From: Atopobium sp. oral taxon 810 str. F0209
Lineage (GTDB): Bacteria > Actinomycetota > Coriobacteriia > Coriobacteriales > Atopobiaceae
Assembly: GCF_000466405.1 (NCBI RefSeq)
Contig: NZ_KE952943.1
Coordinates: forward strand, 29,405 to 61,703
Direction of reading: 5' to 3'
Length of the DNA stretch: 32,299 nt
Shown: positions 1 through 6,576 of the stretch, piece after piece
Layout: each line of letters opens with the position of its first letter
How positions within the stretch are numbered: the first letter of the stretch is position 1
Program-made: the position numbers and the translations under genes
The notes under the pieces: generated by a model
Databases searched by the model: none
What the model was told of the DNA's origin: nothing
Seen by the model: the letters and a program-made list of their open reading frames with translations, nothing else

Positions 1-15
1 GCAGGGCGATGCTGA

Positions 16-130
16 TTGAAACAGTCTGTGGCCTTTGGCAAACGGGACTGCGCCACCTGAAAGAATGTGTGGCTTTTGACAAGCAAAACCTGATCGTTAA
101 AACAATGTATGGCACTTGACAAGCTGGGCG
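16..130 (+). repeat. Short tandem repeat array A, left block (3 copies, cut by window edge)
   Basis: Three forward copies of a unit running TTGAAA-x-AG then TGTGGC-x-TTTGxCAAG. The TGGC core starts at 29, 70 and 110, so the spacing is 41 and 40 bp. The bases before the first copy (GCAGGGCGATGCTGAT) match the inter-unit spacer of the copies near 1820-1835, so the array probably continues to the left of the window. The same unit recurs in both orientations at 1570-1940, on the other side of the only gene here. The unit is not palindromic and is too short for a CRISPR repeat-spacer. I see no open reading frame in the block. Confidence 0.75.
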
Positions 131-540
131 CTACTCGCTGCGGGAAAATATGGAGCCAGGTAAGCGAAGCACTGCTTGTTGCGGAAAAGCGTAGCTTCAG
201 CCATGCAGCGCTGACAAGGCATCACTGTCGCCCAGTAATATAGTCTCCAACTATTCAATTGTTGAAAACTTCCCTATCACAAGTCCATTCACTACCGAAT
301 AGCATTGAATTCGCTATTACTTGACATAACTTTGCACAAGCTGGCAGCCGGCTGACAACCAGCTTGCAGCACCTTGTCATCAGCTTGCCATCAGTTGATT
401 TGGCCAGACTGCCGCATGTCAAATACCTTAGAGTTTCTTCATACAATTTATCTACCAGCAACGATACGCTTATTTAGTCCACTTCTATAGAGCTACTTTT
501 AGCTTCAGACTAAAAGACTCCAACAAGATTCGGTGATTAC
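131..540. other. Gene-free stretch upstream of the AbiEi-like gene
   Basis: No convincing coding region. It contains a 7-bp hairpin AAGCTGG/CCAGCTT (338-344 with 359-365) and a cluster of CAGCTTGC-like words between 358 and 393. A second AT-rich hairpin, CTTTTAG/CTAAAAG (496-502 with 510-516), lies just before the start codon at 541. A TTGACA at 321 and a TACAAT at 442 resemble promoter hexamers but are not correctly spaced partners, so I do not call a promoter. Confidence 0.5.
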
Positions 541-1557
541 ATGAGCGCATCTGCACCACAACAAGCTTCAACACTGCTTGACCAAGCAGAACTCCAGGCA
601 CGCTGCTTAGAGCCACTGAGTAAAGCACAGGGATTAGCCCTCTTCCGTCTAAAACAACGGGGTGCGGTTGTCTCTCCTCTGGAGGGGCTCTTTATACGCA
701 CCGAAGCTTGGGACCAACTCAATCCTGTAGAGAAACATCTGCACATTGCACGCGCTCTGCATGAAAGACATCCTCATTGGATTTTTTGCGGACCGACAGC
801 AGCGGCGGCACATGGCCTTGCGATCAACTATAAATTTTTACACCACATACACCTCTGCCATCCAACGGATACCAATCGTAAAACGGGATTGCTGACTCAT
901 CACCGCTTTAACTCTCAAATGATAAATCCGCAATATCCCTTAGAGTTTCATGCGGGAATTCCTGTAGTGAGTTTGGAAGCGGCTGCCGTGCAATGTCTCT
1001 GCCTAATGGATTTTACAGACGGGCTCAGCATTGCAGATTCAACACTACGTGCAACGGGGAAGTCAGTAGGCTGGCTCGGTGCACAAATTGACGAGTTGGG
1101 ACATGGCTTCCGGGGCATCAAACAAGCACGCATAACTGCTCGTTTTGCCAATGCATTATCCGAAAATGGAGGCGAGTCAACTGCGCGCGCAAAAATGATT
1201 AAGCTGGGATTTCATATCCCTGAGCTACAAGTAAATGTAACGGATTCTCTTTCTGGATCGCACTACCGAGTTGATTACTACTGGACATGCGACGACGGAA
1301 GTGCAATCGCGGGCGAACTAGATGGACGTCAAAAGTATAGTGACCCCACAATGACGCAAGGTCATACCTCTGTAGAGGTGTTCGCTGAAGAGCGTCTGCG
1401 CGAATCCCGCATCACCCGCGAAATGCGCGTCGTACGGTTTTCGTATGCCAATGTCTGTGACAGCAACTATTTCCAAGCGTTGCTGGATTCCTACCACGTA
1501 CCTCGTGTCTCTTGCCCACCCGTTACGACAGCTGCGCAACGGAAAAGACGAGGATAG
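541..1557 (+). CDS. AbiEi-like winged-helix protein with DUF559/VSR-like PD-(D/E)XK C-terminal domain
   Basis: A 338-residue protein. The N-terminal ~100 residues look like an AbiEi-type antitoxin/regulator domain: a helical start, then RGAVVSPLEGLFIRTEAW, which matches the wing 'RG-hydrophobic...G-aromatic-hydrophobic', then a GPTAAAAHGL segment. The C-terminal third resembles a DUF559/very-short-patch-repair-like nuclease fold: E212 (GGESTARA), D245 (VDYYW), then E259-L-D-G-x-x-K265, followed by an ERLRESRITREMRVVRFSY helix-strand typical of that fold. I infer a DNA-binding protein that may also cut DNA. Proteins of this two-part design are common in Actinobacteria without a known function. 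No AbiEii nucleotidyltransferase toxin partner lies next to it, so a classical type IV toxin-antitoxin pair is not supported. The start has only a weak GGTGA at 532-536. It stands alone between arrays of repeat A. Confidence 0.7.
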   Translation: MSASAPQQASTLLDQAELQARCLEPLSKAQGLALFRLKQRGAVVSPLEGLFIRTEAWDQLNPVEKHLHIARALHERHPHWIFCGPTAAAAHGLAINYKFLHHIHLCHPTDTNRKTGLLTHHRFNSQMINPQYPLEFHAGIPVVSLEAAAVQCLCLMDFTDGLSIADSTLRATGKSVGWLGAQIDELGHGFRGIKQARITARFANALSENGGESTARAKMIKLGFHIPELQVNVTDSLSGSHYRVDYYWTCDDGSAIAGELDGRQKYSDPTMTQGHTSVEVFAEERLRESRITREMRVVRFSYANVCDSNYFQALLDSYHVPRVSCPPVTTAAQRKRRG

Positions 1558-1569
1558 GACGTTGTAGGA

Positions 1570-1725
1570 GCCACATGCTATTTCACACTCGCGCTCGGTG
1601 TCAAAAGCCACGTTCTATTTCAGAAATCGCAGCCCCGCTTGCCAAACGCCACACTCTATTTCATGCTAGGTGCCAAACGCCACGTTCTACTTCACTTTTT
1701 TCGCCAAACGCCACATATCTCTTCA
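1570..1725 (-). repeat. Repeat array A, reverse block (5 copies)
   Basis: Five copies of unit A in reverse orientation, reading xGCCAAACGCCAC then x-TCTATTTCA on the plus strand. The GCCA cores start at 1570, 1607, 1648, 1679 and 1710, giving spacings of 37, 41, 31 and 31 bp. The first copy is the least conserved. The block begins immediately after the stop codon of the AbiEi-like gene and faces the forward block at 1761-1940, making one large inverted structure. Confidence 0.75.
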
Positions 1726-1760
1726 CGCCCAAAAAATCTACCTGCGCAAACGTCAAGTCC

Positions 1761-1940
1761 TTTGAAACAGAGTGTGGCGTTTGACATTTTTTCTGAAATA
1801 GAATGTGGCTTTTGGCAAGCAGGGACGTGCTGATTGAAAGAGTATGTGGCGTTTGGTAAGCGGGGCCGCACTGCTTGAAAGAATCGGTGGCGTTTGACAA
1901 GCGGGACTGTAATCGTTGAAACAGTCTGTGGCTTTTAGCG
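1761..1940 (+). repeat. Repeat array A, forward block (5 copies)
   Basis: Five forward copies of unit A. The TGGC cores start at 1775, 1806, 1847, 1888 and 1929, spaced 31, 41, 41 and 41 bp. The best-conserved part is TTGAAAxAG..TGTGGCGTTTGxCA, followed in long units by AAGCGGG. The short (31) and long (41) units differ by about one helical turn. The block ends just before the terminator of the fructose operon, which is transcribed towards it. Confidence 0.78.
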
Positions 1941-1950
1941 GGGCTGAGAG

Positions 1951-1981
1951 GAAAAAGGGAGCCGCGCAGGGCGACTCCCTT
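1951..1981 (-). terminator. Rho-independent terminator of the fruRKA operon
   Basis: On the minus strand AAGGGAG (1981-1975) pairs with CTCCCTT (1961-1955) around a 13-nt GC-rich loop, followed directly by a run of T. It lies about 140 nt beyond the fruA stop codon, so the operon message should carry a long 3' untranslated region (see 2006-2112). Confidence 0.75.
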
Positions 1982-2005
1982 GAACTGCAATAGACGAGCA
2001 GTACA

Positions 2006-2112
2006 GACACGCTGGCAATGCGGACGTGTCAGCAACGTGAACGCCAGTAGCGTGGTCGTATTGGTAGTGCAAGCGTACTGGTAATACGGGTTGCACGAGT
2101 AATGCCACGCTA
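2006..2112 (-). ncRNA. Structured 3' region of the fru transcript: hairpin plus candidate closed pseudoknot
   Basis: Between the fruA stop and the operon terminator. Outer arms TAGCGTGG (2048-2055) and CCACGCTA (2105-2112) are exact inverse complements. Inside are two exact 6-bp pairings that interleave: CGTATT (2057-2062) with AATACG (2083-2088), and GTGCAA (2068-2073) with TTGCAC (2091-2096). The order a-b-a'-b' is that of an H-type pseudoknot, or of two alternative hairpins. A separate hairpin GACACG/CGTGTC follows at 2006-2011 and 2025-2030. All pairings work on either strand, but the minus strand is the one expected to be transcribed. I do not recognise a known RNA family. It could be a 3'UTR-derived small RNA, an mRNA-stabilising structure, or chance. 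Confidence 0.45.
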
Positions 2113-2121
2113 GAGGAATCT

Positions 2122-4086
2122 TTACTCGCTGACAGGCTTCTTCCAGAAGGAAAGGATCAGCATGCCAACGATAGAACCAGCAAGCAGAGCAACAAGGAAC
2201 ATCACGGGATTACCAAGAACCGCAATAACCCAAGCACCGCCATGGGGAGCGGGGCTGTAGCAACCGAAGAGTGCAGACAGACCACCGGCAACAGCTGAGC
2301 CAACGATGCAGCTCGGGAGAACATGGGCAGGGTCGGCAGCCGCAAAGGGAATGGCACCCTCGGAGATAAAGGACAGACCCATGATGTAGTTCACCAAACC
2401 AGCATCACGATCAGCCTTGTTCCACTTGTTCTTAAAGAAGGTTGTGGACAGAGCAATAACCAGAGGAGGCACCATACCACCAACCATGCAGGAAGCCATG
2501 ACTACCTGACCGGCAGAGCCAAGCGTGGCATCAGCAAGCAAACCCGTGGAAAAGACATAGGCAGCCTTGTTGAATGGGCCACCCATATCGATGGACATCA
2601 TGCCACCGACAACAGCGCCAAGCAAAACAAGATTGGTCGTACCCATACCAGCAAGGAAGTTGTTCAAAGCAGTATTGATAGCGCCAAAAATCGGGTTAAG
2701 CAGGAACATCACGCCACCGATAACGAGCACTCCAAAGAGCGGATAAATAAGGATGGGCTTGATGCCTTCAAGAGACTTGGGCATACCCTCGCAGAGCTTC
2801 TCAATGCCAAGCATGATGTAACCTGCGGCAAAACCAGCAAAGAGTGCTGCCAAGAAACCACCAGAGACGCAGGCAGCGGCAGCAGCCTCAGCATCACCAG
2901 CTGCAGTTGCGGTCACATAACCCAAGCTATAGCCAGCCTTGGCAAACAGACCACCAACAAAGCCAGGCGCCAAACCAGGACGGTCAGCAATGGACATCGC
3001 GATATATGCCGCAAGAATGGGCAACATCAGACCAAAGGCTTCGCCACCGATTGCCTTAAAGAAGAAGGCAAAAGGTGTAGAAGAACCATAGTTGCCAGCA
3101 CCAGCTGCACCCATATCAAAGAGGAAGGCAAGTGCCGTCAGGATGCCGCCACCAATAACAAAGGGCAGCATATGAGAAACACCATTCATCAGGTGCTTGT
3201 AGATGATATGACCAACACCCTCGCCATCGTCACCCGAACTCACTGGCGCAGCGCCATTACCAGCATAAATAGCAGCCTCACCATTCATAACCTTATTGAT
3301 GAGCATCTCAGGCTCCTGAATGCCCTTGGTGACAGTGGTGGAGTAGACGGGTTTACCAGCAAAGCGTGCAAGGTCGACGTTTTTGTCAGCAGCGATTACG
3401 ACACCCTTAGCGGCTTTGACATCTTCTGCAGTGATGACATTTTTGGCACCACCAGAACCCTGGGTCTCAACCTTGATTTTAAGGCCCATCTCGGCGGCCT
3501 TCTTCTCAAGACTTTCTGCAGCCATATAGGTGTGAGCAATGCCGGTGGGGCAAGCAGTAATAGCCACTAGGTCAAACTGACCCGTCTGAGCTTCAAGCTC
3601 GCGCTTCTTTTCCTGCTCGGCAACATACTGAGCATCCTCAGCTGCATTCAGCAGATTAAGGAACTCATCTGGCGTCTTTGCCGCACGTAGCTTGTTGCAA
3701 AGCTCCTCATCCACCAAGAGTTGAGAAAGGCTTGCAAGTACCTGCAGATGTACGTTGTCCTCGGTGTCGGGAGCCGCAATCAAAAAGACCAGCGTAGTTG
3801 GCTCGCCATCAAGTGCTTCATAGTCAACACCTGTAGGAATCGTCATCGCAGCCAAACCAGGCTTGCTTACCGCGGAGGACTTGCCATGAGGGATAGCAAG
3901 GCCATTTTCCACGCCTGTACTCATCTCGGCCTCACGGGCAAGAACTGCTTTTTTGTAGGTCTCAACATCAGTAATGTTGCCTTGATGCTCCATCAGCGCC
4001 ACCATCTGGTCGATGGTTGAAGCTTTATCTTTTGGAGCACCTCCAATCTTGATTGCCTCGGGTTTGAGTAAGTCTTTAATCCTCAT
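2122..4086 (-). CDS. fruA: PTS fructose transporter, fused subunits IIA-IIB-IIC
   Basis: A 654-residue membrane permease that imports fructose and phosphorylates it to fructose 1-phosphate with phosphate passed from HPr. Domain order: EIIA-Fru (~1-150) with the phosphorylated histidine H67 in GLAIPHGKS; EIIB-Fru (~171-270) with the phosphocysteine C179 in ITACPTGIAHT; a short linker; EIIC (~285-650) starting at HIIYKHLMNGVSHMLPFVIG, with many hydrophobic helices. The IIA-IIB-IIC arrangement and length are normal for Gram-positive fructose transporters. The start has a good ribosome site (AAAGGGGAG, 4 nt before ATG). It is the last gene of fruR-fruK-fruA, 47 bp after fruK, so transport and the next metabolic step are co-expressed. 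Intact; no odd residues seen. Confidence 0.95.
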   Translation of the reverse strand: MRIKDLLKPEAIKIGGAPKDKASTIDQMVALMEHQGNITDVETYKKAVLAREAEMSTGVENGLAIPHGKSSAVSKPGLAAMTIPTGVDYEALDGEPTTLVFLIAAPDTEDNVHLQVLASLSQLLVDEELCNKLRAAKTPDEFLNLLNAAEDAQYVAEQEKKRELEAQTGQFDLVAITACPTGIAHTYMAAESLEKKAAEMGLKIKVETQGSGGAKNVITAEDVKAAKGVVIAADKNVDLARFAGKPVYSTTVTKGIQEPEMLINKVMNGEAAIYAGNGAAPVSSGDDGEGVGHIIYKHLMNGVSHMLPFVIGGGILTALAFLFDMGAAGAGNYGSSTPFAFFFKAIGGEAFGLMLPILAAYIAMSIADRPGLAPGFVGGLFAKAGYSLGYVTATAAGDAEAAAAACVSGGFLAALFAGFAAGYIMLGIEKLCEGMPKSLEGIKPILIYPLFGVLVIGGVMFLLNPIFGAINTALNNFLAGMGTTNLVLLGAVVGGMMSIDMGGPFNKAAYVFSTGLLADATLGSAGQVVMASCMVGGMVPPLVIALSTTFFKNKWNKADRDAGLVNYIMGLSFISEGAIPFAAADPAHVLPSCIVGSAVAGGLSALFGCYSPAPHGGAWVIAVLGNPVMFLVALLAGSIVGMLILSFWKKPVSE

Positions 4087-4133
4087 GCGGCTCCCCTTTC
4101 ACCTAACATGCGTGTGCCAGCTATCGACCTGTC

Positions 4134-5036
4134 TTATAGAGTTGCAAGCAGAGCTTCCGCCTCGGCACGAGTCGTCAACTCAGACGAGAATGCAGATGCG
4201 CTGCCACACGCAACACCCATCTTGTATGCGTCCTCGTAATTGCCCTTCTCCAAATAACCCGCAACAAAGCCAGCAACCATCGAGTCACCAGCACCTACGG
4301 AGTTGACCACAGTGCCCTTAGGAGCAGGACCACCAGTAACTGTGCCATCCTCAGCAACCAGCACAGCGCCCTCTCCTGCCATAGAAATCAATACATTTGC
4401 CGCGCCGCGCTCCTGAAGCTTTTTTGCATAAGGCACAACCTCATCGCGAGTGCGCAGCTCAACATCAAAAATGGCCCCAAGCTCGTGATTGTTTGGCTTG
4501 ATTAACCAAGGGTGATATGGCAACACGCGGGTAAGCAATTCACGCTCAGCGTCAACTACAATACGAATGCCACGCCCCTCAAGGCGGGCCATAATACGCT
4601 CGTACATATCAGCTGGCAACACAGAGGGAATCGATCCAGAAATCACCAGCACATCGCCTTCAACTAAGGTATCAAGCTGCTCAAAAAGTGCCTGCACATC
4701 AGCGTCGGTAATACGAGGGCCCATACCGTTGATCTCGGATTCCTCATCGCTTTTGATCTTTACATTGATACGTGAAAGACCTTCAGCAACATGAATAAAC
4801 TTGCACTGAGCACCATAAGACTCCGTACGCTCTTCAATCTCACGACCAGTAAAGCCTGCGACAAAGCCCAATGCGATGGATTCATGCCCTAAATTGCCCA
4901 AGACAATTGATACGTTAATACCCTTACCACCAGGGAGAATTTTCTCGCTGCAGGTACGATTAACCGAACCAAGTTGTAGGTGTTCCACCCCCACTGCATA
5001 GTCGAGTGCCGGATTGAATGTAACGGTGTAAATCAT
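4134..5036 (-). CDS. fruK: 1-phosphofructokinase
   Basis: A 300-residue PfkB/ribokinase-family sugar kinase. It should convert the fructose 1-phosphate delivered by FruA to fructose 1,6-bisphosphate with ATP, feeding glycolysis in the cytoplasm. Visible signatures: N-terminal TVTFNPALDYAV, the substrate loop PGGKGINVS (G36-G37), and the C-terminal PfkB signature VNSVGAGDSMVAGF with catalytic base D251. Length is typical. Its ATG overlaps the fruR stop by four bases (ATGA), which implies translational coupling, and fruA follows 47 bp downstream. TagC/LacC-type tagatose 6-phosphate kinases are close relatives, but the fruR/fruA context makes 1-phosphofructokinase much more likely. Confidence 0.93.
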   Translation of the reverse strand: MIYTVTFNPALDYAVGVEHLQLGSVNRTCSEKILPGGKGINVSIVLGNLGHESIALGFVAGFTGREIEERTESYGAQCKFIHVAEGLSRINVKIKSDEESEINGMGPRITDADVQALFEQLDTLVEGDVLVISGSIPSVLPADMYERIMARLEGRGIRIVVDAERELLTRVLPYHPWLIKPNNHELGAIFDVELRTRDEVVPYAKKLQERGAANVLISMAGEGAVLVAEDGTVTGGPAPKGTVVNSVGAGDSMVAGFVAGYLEKGNYEDAYKMGVACGSASAFSSELTTRAEAEALLATL

Positions 5037-5785
5037 TCAGATACCTCCACTACGTTGGGAAGCTTGCCGAACGCACTATCCACATCGCCTGCGGTGATAA
5101 CCGTAGCCGAAGCGAAATCTGCAAAAGTTACGGGCGCAACACGACCAAGTTTGTCAGCATCCGCAAGTACAAAACGCTGACCCGACCTTTCCATAGCTGT
5201 GCGCTTGACCTGCGCCTCGTTGATATCAGGAGTGGTAAAACCTTGAGCACGCGTGGCACCATTGGTACCCCAAAAGCCCTTGGTAAAGTGATAACGCTGA
5301 ATACCTGAAATTGCCTCAGGACCTACCAGAGCCTCTGTTGATGCCTTGAGTTCACCGCCTGTAAGAAAAGTGCGGTAACCCTTAAATACAAGCTTGCGTG
5401 CAAGCACTATCGAATTGGTGACAAACATTGCGCCTTGGCAATCCAGGGCATCCACCAGAGCTTCGGTGGTAGACCCCGCATCGATATAGACAAAATCGCC
5501 TGGCTCAATGAGTGCGGCAGCATGAGCACCAATGATTTTCTTTTCGCCTACACTCAGCGCATAGCGTTCATCCATAGCGCGATCGGAAGTCTCGTAAGTA
5601 AAGCTATTGATTGCCGTAGCGCCACCATGCACTTTGACGAGACGACCCATCTGAGCCAAAGCTTCGATATCACGACGAATAGTTGCAGGACTAGCGTCAA
5701 GTTCTTCTACGAGCCTGCTGGCCGAAATGCTGCCGTGAATATCAACGAGTTGAACTATGCGCTCGCGTCTCTCTGGGGCCAACAT
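5033..5785 (-). CDS. fruR: DeoR-family repressor of the fructose operon
   Basis: A 250-residue DeoR/GlpR-type regulator. The N-terminal ~60 residues are the DeoR helix-turn-helix (RRERIVQLVDIHGSISASRLVEEL, given here only as the region 6-29, then SPATIRRDIEALAQMGRLVKVHGGA). The rest is the phosphosugar-binding DeoRC domain, with FVYIDAGSTTEALVDAL and the TGG / GTNG loops expected to bind fructose 1-phosphate or a related effector. First gene of the operon, with a strong ribosome site (AGGAGG, 5 nt before ATG) and a four-base overlap with fruK. It probably represses its own operon; candidate operators are at 5858-5878 and 5897-5928. I infer the effector from the operon, not from residues. Confidence 0.9.
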   Translation of the reverse strand: MLAPERRERIVQLVDIHGSISASRLVEELDASPATIRRDIEALAQMGRLVKVHGGATAINSFTYETSDRAMDERYALSVGEKKIIGAHAAALIEPGDFVYIDAGSTTEALVDALDCQGAMFVTNSIVLARKLVFKGYRTFLTGGELKASTEALVGPEAISGIQRYHFTKGFWGTNGATRAQGFTTPDINEAQVKRTAMERSGQRFVLADADKLGRVAPVTFADFASATVITAGDVDSAFGKLPNVVEVSE

Positions 5786-5825
5786 TTCGCCTCCTATGGA
5801 ATCAATCCCATATCTGTTGTGATTG

Positions 5826-5853
5826 ATTATGAGCTGTTTTAGTTTTATTGCAA
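5826..5853 (-). promoter_or_regulatory. Candidate promoter of fruRKA
   Basis: On the minus strand TTGCAA (5853-5848), a 16-bp spacer and CATAAT (5831-5826), about 40 bp before the fruR start codon. The position is right for the operon, and the candidate operator at 5858-5878 lies just upstream of the -35 box. Confidence 0.5.
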
Positions 5854-5857
5854 TCTA

Positions 5858-5878
5858 TTCGCTCATATTCGCTCAATT
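5858..5878. promoter_or_regulatory. Tandem ATTCGCTCA sites, candidate FruR operator
   Basis: ATTCGCTCAT is followed directly by ATTCGCTCAA, a direct repeat with a 10-bp step. DeoR-family regulators commonly bind tandem repeats of about one helical turn containing TTCG. A third copy, in the opposite direction (TTGAGCGAAAT), occurs at 5974-5984, near the marR promoter. The assignment to FruR is an inference from position and spacing. Confidence 0.45.
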
Positions 5879-5896
5879 ATGGGCAAAATAAAAGGT

Positions 5897-5928
5897 AAAC
5901 GGTCGTTATATCACCGCAAACGGTCGTT
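5897..5928. promoter_or_regulatory. Duplicated AAACGGTCGTT site between fruR and marR
   Basis: AAACGGTCGTT occurs at 5897-5907 and again at 5918-5928, 21 bp apart (two helical turns). Each copy holds the short palindrome AACG-GT-CGTT. It lies between the divergent fruR and marR promoters and may be an operator for either. Bound protein unknown. Confidence 0.45.
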
Positions 5929-6016
5929 CTGCTTACTTCCTAACCCTGTTCACCCCTGCCATAGATATCCAATTTGAGCGAAATATGTACTTCTCCCGAT
6001 AAAAACAAAAATATTA

Positions 6017-6054
6017 TTCGGTACCTTGACATTAAATATTTCGGTACCTACAAT
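6017..6054 (+). promoter_or_regulatory. Strong promoter of the marR-ABC operon with duplicated TTCGGTACC operator
   Basis: TTGACA (6026-6031), a 17-bp spacer and TACAAT (6049-6054) form a near-consensus promoter. TTCGGTACC appears twice, at 6017-6025 directly before the -35 box and at 6040-6048 directly before the -10 box, 23 bp apart. Protein bound to both would cover the promoter, so these are the natural candidate sites for autoregulation by the MarR protein encoded next. Confidence 0.7.
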
Positions 6055-6108
6055 CCCTCCATGTTCACAATTTTTAGGAGAAGAAATACTCGAGTGAGAG
6101 AGGAAATT

Positions 6109-6576
6109 ATGCTCGAGACAGAAGACGAAAACGATAAGCTCACATCAGTGTCTATCGAACGTCAGGTACTTCGAAATTTTGGTTACTTCGGCTTTTTCTT
6201 GCACCGCCATGCAGGAGGTCGCGCAGGCAAACCCTATATCCTCATTGCTCTGCGCCAAGCCGGAGGAAGCCTTCCCCAGCGCGAATTGCTAAGCCAAGCA
6301 GGAACTGCAGCTGCGTCACTTTCTGAAGTGCTCACTAAACTCGAAAACGAAAAACTCATCGAACGCAGGCCCATGGAACACGATGGTCGTCAGCGTGAGG
6401 TGATTCTGACCGTAGAAGGAAGGGCACGCGCTGAGGAAATCAATGCCAAGCGTGAAGCCTTTATAGAGCAGTCCCTCTATCCACTTGCAGACGAAGAAAA
6501 AACTCAACTAGCTGGAATGCTTGACCGCATATCCGCACATTGGCACGAAATTGAAGATCGAGAGAGGGCGATGTAA
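6109..6576 (+). CDS. MarR-family transcriptional regulator
   Basis: A 155-residue winged-helix regulator. The helix-turn-helix and wing are visible as LPQRELLSQAGTAAASLSEV followed by LTKLENEKLIERRPMEHDGRQ, with the DGR wing tip and VILTVEGRARAEEI typical of MarR. I place the start at ATG 6109, preceded by AGAGAGGA with a 4-nt spacer. The frame is open further upstream: an in-frame ATG at 6061 falls where transcription should begin for the TACAAT at 6049-6054, so a leaderless longer form (171 residues) is possible. The stop codon overlaps the next ATG by one base (TAATG). MarR proteins next to exporters usually repress them until a toxic ligand binds; that role here is inferred from context. 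Confidence 0.85.
   Translation: MLETEDENDKLTSVSIERQVLRNFGYFGFFLHRHAGGRAGKPYILIALRQAGGSLPQRELLSQAGTAAASLSEVLTKLENEKLIERRPMEHDGRQREVILTVEGRARAEEINAKREAFIEQSLYPLADEEKTQLAGMLDRISAHWHEIEDRERAM

Noticed and set aside
541-1557. Complete type IV toxin-antitoxin (AbiE) system
   Set aside because: No AbiEii-like nucleotidyltransferase is encoded nearby, and the C-terminal domain looks nuclease-like instead.
1570-1940. Possible CRISPR array
   Set aside because: The conserved unit and its interval are too short and partly conserved in the interval as well; orientation flips in the middle, and no cas genes are near.
2323-3570. Long plus-strand open frame (415 codons) opposite fruA
   Set aside because: It lies wholly antisense to a clear PTS permease, has a composition rich in His, Thr and Ser typical of shadow frames, and no ribosome site.
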